A DNA stretch of 64,000 nucleotides. It comes from Podochytrium sp. JEL0797 (lineage: Eukaryota; Chytridiomycota; Chytridiomycetes; Chytridiales; Chytriomycetaceae). Below, one piece after another: positions 57,354-64,000 of the stretch (position 1 is the stretch's first letter; the number at the start of each line of letters is the position of its first letter). A program made the position numbers and the translations under genes. A model generated the notes under the pieces. It saw only the letters and a program-made list of their open reading frames with translations, was not told the DNA's origin and searched no databases. Location of the stretch: assembly GCA_027596195.1 (NCBI GenBank), contig JADGJG010000002.1, positions 90,327 through 154,326 of the forward strand, read 5' to 3'.

Positions 57354-57587
57354 TGGGTAGTTGGTAATATAATTGCGTTGCGAGAACGCAGCAGAACGAT
57401 AATAAATCAAAAATCATTTATTAGAAACATGGAGCAGAAAAAAGAAGATTGGAGAGTATTCTTCTCTTCTTCCGCCCTTCTAATTGTGCGCTAATGAGTA
57501 GGGAATGCTGAGATTAGAGCCACGTTGCAGGGAATCATTTCGAACTTGCACCAGCATTTTCTTTTTTCTCCCAATCCAAACCGAAAA

Positions 57588-58452
57588 ATGGTGAGCCCTT
57601 CGCTCGTTCAATCACCTCCCCTCGTCGCTGACCTCTCGATTCCAGTCCTCCAGACACGACATCTCAGATACATCAAGAGACCCCTGCCCCTACATCATCG
57701 TCTACGATATCGGTGCTGCCTTCACAATGGGAGCGATCGGCGGGTCCATTTGGCACGGATTCAAGGGATACAGAAACTCTCCCAGGTTCGTCTGCATTCG
57801 AATTGCTTGATTTTCGAAACTAATGAACCTGGCAGGGGTGATCGATTCGCTGGAACTCTTGCTTCCGTAAAGTCCCGAGCACCCGTCGTGGGAGGAGGGT
57901 TTGCTGTCTGGTCTGGTCTATTTAATGCGGGAGATTGTACGTTGGTTGCGATTCGAGGGAAGGAGGACTCGTGGAATGCGATCATGGTGAGCAGTGTTCA
58001 ACTTTTTGCGGTTTTGCGGTCGTGTCTCGAACGAGGCGGGGGGCGCACTTCGACTGTTGCGTGAGGCATGGGAGCTTGCTTAGGGGCACATGAACTGCGT
58101 TGTTGACCACGATCCTGACGCTCGTGTGCTGGATGCCGCTCTTTCGAAACTCCAGTCAACCCGAGAGATTGCAGAGTTCTAACTTGCGAAAACCCAACGA
58201 CAGGCTGGTGCCGCCACCGGAGGAATCTTGGCCGCTCGCTCAGGACCCCAGGCGATTGCCGTTTCGGCCGTGTTTGGAGGATTGATTCTCGGAATCATGG
58301 AAGGAGTGGGAGCCATGCTCGGAAAGCTGTCATCGGACTCATACAAACCTGTGGCTCCCCAATTGGATCTGCCGGCGGCTCCTGTGGCTCCTGCGCCGGC
58401 TGCGGAAGCACCTGCGCCTCAGCCTGCTCAGAAGCGTGGTTTCTTCCAATAG
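57588..58452 (+). CDS. TIM17: Mitochondrial inner-membrane translocase subunit TIM17
   Basis: Exons 57588-57590, 57646-57785, 57836-57986, 58204-58452 (180 aa). Core channel subunit of the TIM23 complex. After the first splice the protein reads [19 protein letters not shown], then [49 protein letters not shown] and a fourth span, [12 protein letters not shown]. The Cys in RDPCP is kept; a second Cys follows in GDCT. A Pro/Ala C-tail ends QKRGFFQ. The first coding exon is the ATG alone; without that splice no in-frame start precedes the conserved N-terminus. Confidence 0.93.
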
Positions 58453-58612
58453 ATTCGTTGAGGTTGCGCACACACAATTATCATAATTTGGGATTCATGA
58501 GGGTTGAGGGATGTTCGGAACAATAGTGAATAAATCGTTTCAAGTCAGTTTGTGAAATGAGGGTGTTGCGTTGTGTGTTTGGAGTTTGTTTTTCGGAAAG
58601 AAGCATCCGAAA

Positions 58613-59408
58613 ATGGGCCTTCTCTCCATCCTCCGCAAGCTCAAATCCCGCGAAAAGGAAATGCGAATCCTGATCTTGTAAGAGAGATCTCTATAACTAC
58701 CTGTCCGTGAAGAGACTCATTCGTTCACCAGAGGCCTCGACAACGCCGGCAAAACCACCATCCTCAAGTGCATCAACGGAGAGGACACGAGCGAGATTTC
58801 ACCGACACTCGGATTCAACATCAAAACACTGGAGCACAATGGGTTCGTGCGTCCCGTTTCGAGTGACTGTCAGAAGGGCTGAAATCGAAAACCTCGCTGC
58901 AAAACAGATTCAAACTCAACATCTGGGACGTTGGCGGTCAAAAGTCGATTCGATCGTATTGGAGAAATTACTTTGAGCAGACTGATGGTTTGGTGTGGGT
59001 TGTGGATTCCGCGGACAGGCCGGACCGCATGGAAGATTGTCGGAGGGAATTGGCCGCCCTGCTTCAGGAGGAGGTGATTATTATTTCTTCTTGCCCAGAT
59101 GTGGGAGGGATTTAATTGTTTTGATTCGCAGAGGCTCGCGGGTGCAACTCTGTTGATTTTCGCAAACAAGCAAGATCTTCCGTCAGCGCGATCGAAAGAG
59201 CAAATTGCCGAAGTACGTAGAATAAGGATCCATTGAAGAGAATCATGAGGTTAACAGGTTGTTGTCTCTCTAGATTCTCCATTTGTCCGAAATCCAAACG
59301 CACCACTGGACCATTGAATCATGTAGCGCCGTGACTGGCGAGAACCTGTTGGAAGGAATGGATTGGATTGTGGGGGATATCGCGGACCGTGTCTTCATGC
59401 TGGACTAG
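58613..59408 (+). CDS. ARL2: ARL2 small GTPase
   Basis: Exons 58613-58677, 58732-58842, 58908-59073, 59132-59212, 59274-59408 (185 aa). ARL2 acts in tubulin folding and mitochondrial maintenance. All G motifs are seen: GLDNAGKTT (P-loop), PTLGFNIKT (switch I), [18 protein letters not shown] (switch II), NKQDLPSA and [10 protein letters not shown]. The N-terminus [20 protein letters not shown] is the ARL2 amphipathic helix. Confidence 0.95.
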
Positions 59409-59452
59409 ACTCTTTCGTTCGCCTTTCCTTTCGAAACCCCAAATAAAAAAAG

Positions 59453-60600
59453 ATGGGTCACATCGAAGGTGCCTTTCACGTCGGCCTTCGCTGCCACCAA
59501 ACGTTCTAACATCCTCATCCCCTGCATCATGCACAGATCTCTCCATCGAGCCGCTCAAGGATCACCCGACAAACTTCGTTCACGGCTTGCTCGGCATTAC
59601 GCCCAAATTGGCTATCCGCGGGAGCGTCAAGTTCACCATCACCAAAGCGAAACCCATCAACAGCATCAAGCTTCTTTTCCTCGGAACCATTCGCTGCGCC
59701 CTGCGTCCCGAGTCCCACGATCACACCGTCTTCGAAGAAGCAAGAGTCATCTTTTCGAAACCGGTCGATTTGGATCTCTCGGCGTTCAACGAAACTGTTG
59801 GAGCCAAGGACTTGGCATTCCATCTTATTTTGGATCAAGGCGAACTGATTGGACTCCCGGGATCGATCTCGTACGAGCTCGCAGAGACGAAAGGCGTGAA
59901 TGCGTACAAGGGCGACGCTGTCCACGTTGTCTACCAGCTCTCTGCGCAGATTGAAACGAAGGGAAACTTCTTCTCTGGTCCCAAGAAGTTTCTGTGCACG
60001 GAAGACGTCGACCTGCCCCTGTACAATGTGCCCAGACTGGTCAAGTCCGAGCGATCAGACACCACCAAATTCATCAGCGGCGTCACCTCTCTCCTCGATT
60101 ACCGTGTGACAGTGTCTCGTGGAATCTTCTCTCTCGGCCAAACCGTCGCGTTCACGGTCCACCAAGTGCAAACCCTCAACAAAAACAACACCATCAAATC
60201 GGTCTCCACAAGAATCCGCCAAGACACGACAATCTGTGTCAAGGAACGTTCCAAGACCATCAGCACATACATTGCTTTGGGTGCCGGGAAATTCCACCCT
60301 GCACCGACCCAAACTGTGGCAGCTGGGCTTGTGTCGTGGGTGGGAGAGAGCGTGGCCAAAGTGGATGGAATCCACACCGTCAATCGAAAGGAAAAGAACA
60401 TTATCGATGCGTTCAGCAGCACCGAGATGGTAGAGGACATGTTTGAGATCAAACATTTTGCGGAGTTGGTCGTTGTCATGAAGGACGGCACGGAACTTTG
60501 CTTGGAGACTGCCGTGGAGTTTGAGGCAGTGGATGCTGAGACAAAGGAGTGGTTGATCATGAATACTCCTCGGATCACTCGAGAGGATCAAAGCACTTGA
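59453..60600 (+). CDS. Arrestin-domain (alpha-arrestin-like) protein
   Basis: Exons 59453-59468 and 59537-60600 (359 aa). The first exon gives only MGHIE plus one base. The N-terminal arrestin fold includes GLLGITPKLAIRGSVKFTI and ISYELAETKGVNAYKG; the C-terminal fold includes LDYRVTVSRGIFSLGQTV and IRQDTTICVKERSKT. The layout suggests a trafficking adaptor, as for fungal ARTs, but I see no PPxY ubiquitin-ligase motif. Confidence 0.72.
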
Positions 60601-60680
60601 AATAGAAAATAGAAAATCAAAACAAAAACAAAACAAAGAGGAAACATACAGCGGCTCTAAGAAACACAAGACCTTTTATT

Positions 60681-61330
60681 TTATTCCTTTTTCTCAATCT
60701 TCTGACGACCGTCTCTTCCGATCGACTTGAACCACACACCCAAAAACTGCACCGCAGCAACCGAAGTAATAATGAGCGAACCGATGGCGATAATCGAACG
60801 CATCTGGGACAGCATTCCGGCGAGTCTAGCGAATTCAGAGTTGCTCGTGAGGATGGCCGCCGTGAAGAGGACTGCCTCCACCATGTGTTGAACTCCGTTC
60901 ACGACGGGGAGCTGGTTCACAACCAAAAAGTTCTCGCCAGCTTTCCCGACGGACTCGACGGCCCATGAGATGACAGACGATCCCAGGAACGAGAAGGAAG
61001 AGATGGAGCTGGCACAAAGTATCAGTTTTTTGGTAAATTGGGGCTCGTCGCTTTCATTTTTTGACAGCTGCCAAAGCGGGTAACTCACATCAAGTTGACA
61101 AGGGTGGCAAGAGCGAGGAAGAGCGGGTTGAGCTCGTCATTGGCAAGGACTTGGTCGGCAGAGTAACCGAACACGAGGCTGAAGTCGGGGGCGAAAGCCA
61201 ATGCCCTCTCCTCCGGGAAGAAGGCCGCATTCGTTCTCTTGAGGATCGAGTAAGAGAAGAAGAAGACGGCTCCGGCAATGATGACGTTCTGCTCAGTTGC
61301 GGCCTTGGCGAGGAAGTGGAAGGGTGCCAT
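60681..61330 (-). CDS. Small multispanning membrane protein, function unknown
   Basis: Exons 61330-61089 and 61008-60681 (189 aa). About four hydrophobic segments: VIIAGAVFFFSYSIL, LFLALATLVNLMSISSFSFL, VEAVLFTAAIL and IIAIGSLIITSVAAVQFLGV. The C-terminus is short and basic (GRDGRQKIEKKE), perhaps cytosolic. No signature residues that I recognise. The open frame across a spliced junction and the single ATG support a real gene. Confidence 0.75.
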
Positions 61331-61981
61331 GTTGGTTTTGGGAGGTGTTTTTTGGAAGAGGCGCGAAATTGGCAGGCGAAAAAATTGTGAAAAAAAATTG
61401 CTTTCGACGGGGCCCAATCGACCGGATCAATGGAGACACAGGTCCTGGGTATTTGTTGATTTTAGCTTTTTCAGTAAAAGAAGAGGGAGAGAGGGACGGC
61501 GCAAATTTGGTCTCCACGAGCTGAACCAAAAGGCGGACGGATCGCGTGATCAATCACCATCAACCAATGGCATTCATCCCTTTTTCGTGAGGAATATTGT
61601 AGATGGTGATACTACGTTCTTAAGAAACGCGCGGTTTATGCGGAAATGACGAAATGTTCGTAATAGTCAAAATGAAGAATCGAAAGAGTTCCGCATGACG
61701 AGATCCCAACGCAATCCCAACTTGCCCAAAACGTGTTTGAATGTTTCTCATTCCAGCCTGCAAAATTCAATTCCGTTTTGATAAGGGCTTATTCGAGTGC
61801 AATCTGCTCGTGTCTTCCGCTCTTTTGATCACATTCTGCATTCCCTGTGCACGTTCTTCGTGGTGCCCCCTTTTTTTCGACAACCAATTTGGGGAATCAG
61901 TTGTCCCAATTCTCCGCCAATTCGCCGATGGCCCGACCACTTCGTTTTTTTCTTGTCCTCTTTGTGGTGTCACTTGTCGTC
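61331..61981. other. Intergenic region upstream of PSD1
   Basis: 650 bp between divergent genes. No supported gene. An in-frame ATG at 61928 would add 18 hydrophobic residues to PSD1, but the presequence reads better from 61982. Confidence 0.45.
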
Positions 61982-63497
61982 ATGCTCGCTCTCACTCCGC
62001 GCATTCTCGCTGCCACCACCCGCCAGGCCACTCTCCGGGTTCCCAAACTGGGCGCCAGTGTTTCCATTCGATTCACCCACTCAACCAGTTGAGTGCCTGG
62101 CTTGCCCCAAAACTTGGCCGATCGAATCTGGCGCTCACCAACCCCCTTCTCCAAACAGACAACTCTGGCTACAAGGAATACACGACCCCGCCTCCACCCC
62201 GATCGTCCTTCTACGCCCCTGTTCCGTTGATCCTGGTCGGTTTGGTGGGAATCGGCGGATTGCATGCCTGGAATGTGCGGAAGCAAACCATGAAGACGAT
62301 CGAAGAGTCTGGACGCCCCGTTGACCCAGACATGGTTGTCGAAGGCTCTTGGCCAGTTGAGTTCTTGTTGTCCCCCTGCTCCCCCAGAATTTGGGTGGTT
62401 CGAAGCGAGGAGATTGTGGGGCTTGACCTTGTTTTTATTGATACTGCTTGCAGATTCGTGTCTATGCTGCCCTTCCGTTGCGTGAAGTTTCAAGAGCTTG
62501 GGGATGGATGAACTCGCTCACTGTCCCAGTTTCGCTGCGCAGCACTCTGTATGGCGCGTACTCGAACGCCTTCGGATGCAATCTCGACGAAATGGAGGCT
62601 CCGTCTGTCGAAGTGTTTGAGAACCTCGGCACCTTCTTCTACCGCACCCTCAAACAAGGTGCGCGAGTTGTCGACTCGAAAGCGGATCTCGTGTGTCCCT
62701 CGGACGGCAAAATTTTGTGCTTGGGAAAGATTGAGAACGGCAGTAGACAGGTCCCTCTGGTCAAGGGTTTGACGTATAGTTTGGATGCGTTGCTGGGGAA
62801 GGAGAAGGCGTGTGTGTTGGCAGATTTGGAGGGAGCAGACCGAACAAAGTTGAATGCGGCCGCCGAGCGGAGTGTCAAGAAGGGAAACTCGCTGCACTAT
62901 TGCGTTATTTATTTGGCTCCTGGGGATTACCATCGCTTCCATTCCCCAGCAGATTGGAGCGTGAGCACGAGGAGGCACTTTGCAGGTACGATCAATCAAA
63001 TTGTTGATTTCGTTCACTAACTTTCCTCACCTTCAGGCGAACTCCTCTCTGTCTCCCCATGGATTGTTGAAAAGATTCGCAACTTGTTTATCCTCAACGA
63101 GCGGGTGTCCCTGTCTGGGCAGTGGAAGCACGGTTACTTTTCCATGATTCCCGTTGGCGCCACGAATGTTGGATCCATCGTCATTAATTTCGACAAGGTT
63201 TGTGCTGTTGGCGAATGTTTCCGGGAACTCGGTGAATCTAATCGCAGGTTTTTTTTTCCGAAAACGTAGGATTTGGCCACCAACACCCCCGACGTGCCGT
63301 CCACCACTTTCCCCCTCGGCACCTTCACAGAAAAGACTTTCGCTGGCAAGGAAGCCGTGACGCTTCGGCGTGGAGAGGAAGTCGGAGGATTCAAACTCGG
63401 GAGCACGATTGTGCTCGTGTTCGAGGCGCCAGAAAAGTTTGAGTTTGCCTACCAGGACGGGGATATCGTCAAGATGGGAACGCGGCTGGGAAAATAG
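61982..63497 (+). CDS. PSD1: Mitochondrial phosphatidylserine decarboxylase proenzyme
   Basis: Exons 61982-62057, 62159-62355, 62454-62985, 63037-63197, 63270-63497 (397 aa). It makes phosphatidylethanolamine in the inner membrane. Presequence-like [19 protein letters not shown], then a membrane span (about 45-62, [16 protein letters not shown]), then the PSD core: [43 protein letters not shown] and [10 protein letters not shown]. The self-cleavage motif LGST lies at [14 protein letters not shown], where the Ser becomes the pyruvoyl group. The second intron uses a GTTGAG donor. An internal in-frame stop at 62092 is removed by the first intron. Confidence 0.93.
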
Positions 63498-63760
63498 AGA
63501 AGCATATGCGAATAAAAACAAATCTCTTCGCCTCATATTTCCTCTATCCCCCCCCCCTCCCCACTTCTGCGTTCTATGTTGCGAGACACCGCGAATTGAA
63601 AAATGCGACCGCCGAAGGTGGGGTGCGAAGAATAACGCTTACCAGGATTTGCGGTGACGGCGGACCCGAAGCGTTTAAAAAAGAGAAACGAAAAAGAAAA
63701 CGCGACCAAATAAATGCTTAAATTCTTTTATTACATGTGCATATCAACCTTGTACATAGT
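63498..63760. other. Convergent 3' region of PSD1 and arginase
   Basis: 263 bp between two opposed stops, with AATAAA on the plus strand at about 63709 and a C8 tract near 63550. No gene seen. Confidence 0.5.
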
Positions 63761-64000
63761 CTAGTACAACAATCCCTCGCCCAACATGGAGCGAACCAGG
63801 GAGCATCCAACAGCAACCGTCTTGGCACGGTCCTCGGCACTACCAAGAGCCGGGTTCACCTCCATAATGTCAACAGCCACCAAAGATCCAGAGTGGTGCA
63901 AAGCCTCCATGATGTAGTGTCCCTCTCTGTAAGAGAGACCACCCTTGACGGGAGTTCCAGTGGAAGGCGCGAACGCAGGGTCCATACCGTCAACGTCGTA
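63761..64000 (-). CDS. CAR1: Arginase, C-terminal part (gene continues beyond right edge)
   Basis: The last 79 or so codons are in the window. Visible: YDVDGMDPAFAPSTGTP, which holds the C-terminal Asp-x-Asp metal ligands, then VKGGLSYREGHYIMEALHH, AVDIMEVNPALG and the end GEGLLY. It hydrolyses arginine to ornithine and urea. It is intact here, unlike the broken copy at 14955-15446. Confidence 0.95.
   Translation of the reverse strand, partial: YDVDGMDPAFAPSTGTPVKGGLSYREGHYIMEALHHSGSLVAVDIMEVNPALGSAEDRAKTVAVGCSLVRSMLGEGLLY

Overview
This window looks like nuclear DNA of a zoosporic fungus, most likely a chytrid (an inference from gene content, not a database match). Genes are dense on both strands. 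Most carry several 45-100 bp introns with GT...AG ends and CTAAT-like branch sites, and AATAAA-type sites are common. A Gin4/SAD-type kinase and ATG9 fit a fungus. An LRRC45 homologue and a PACT-type centrosome protein fit a lineage that still builds centrioles and flagella. All multi-exon models given here were assembled by hand and checked to give an open frame of whole codons, except LTN1, VPS5 and the two partial or broken arginase loci.

Left part (1-31 kb), mostly housekeeping. In order: a TLC-domain membrane protein apparently spliced to a haem fatty-acid dioxygenase; PP1 phosphatase; ZFPL1; the cornichon ERV14; COP9 subunit 7; a calpain-7/PalB protease; LRRC45; a GPI-like surface protein; a broken arginase copy; a plant-type LRR protein; ATG9; the oligosaccharyltransferase subunit SWP1/ribophorin II; polyprenyl diphosphate synthase COQ1; the retromer sorting nexin VPS5; and listerin LTN1. 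Several pairs are divergent with very short shared promoters (35 to 185 bp). Broken tandem copies lie next to CSN7 and the LRR gene.

Middle part (31-57 kb). A SAD/BRSK-like kinase, a membrane protein with a cysteine-rich ectodomain and a cytosolic SH3 domain, and ribosomal protein uS8 lead into the most unusual region: twelve paralogous single-pass membrane protein genes, all on the plus strand between 37788 and 57353. Most have a small N-terminal beta/cysteine domain (C-x4-C plus a late [FV]CP...C pair), a Ser/Thr/Ala/Pro stalk, one membrane span, a basic stop-transfer sequence and a cytosolic tail. The tails carry either an aromatic 'YPGYYD..G.YHFY' element, SH3-ligand-like PxxP motifs, a Q-rich coiled coil, or a combination. 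None has a recognisable signal peptide. I do not know this family; it is the best candidate for an undescribed surface or receptor system, and the neighbouring SH3 receptor is a possible partner. One unrelated gene, a PACT-domain centrosomal coiled-coil protein, sits inside the array on the opposite strand.

Right part (57-64 kb) is housekeeping again: TIM17, ARL2, an arrestin-domain protein, a small unknown membrane protein, mitochondrial phosphatidylserine decarboxylase (PSD1) and the 3' end of an intact arginase gene that runs off the window.
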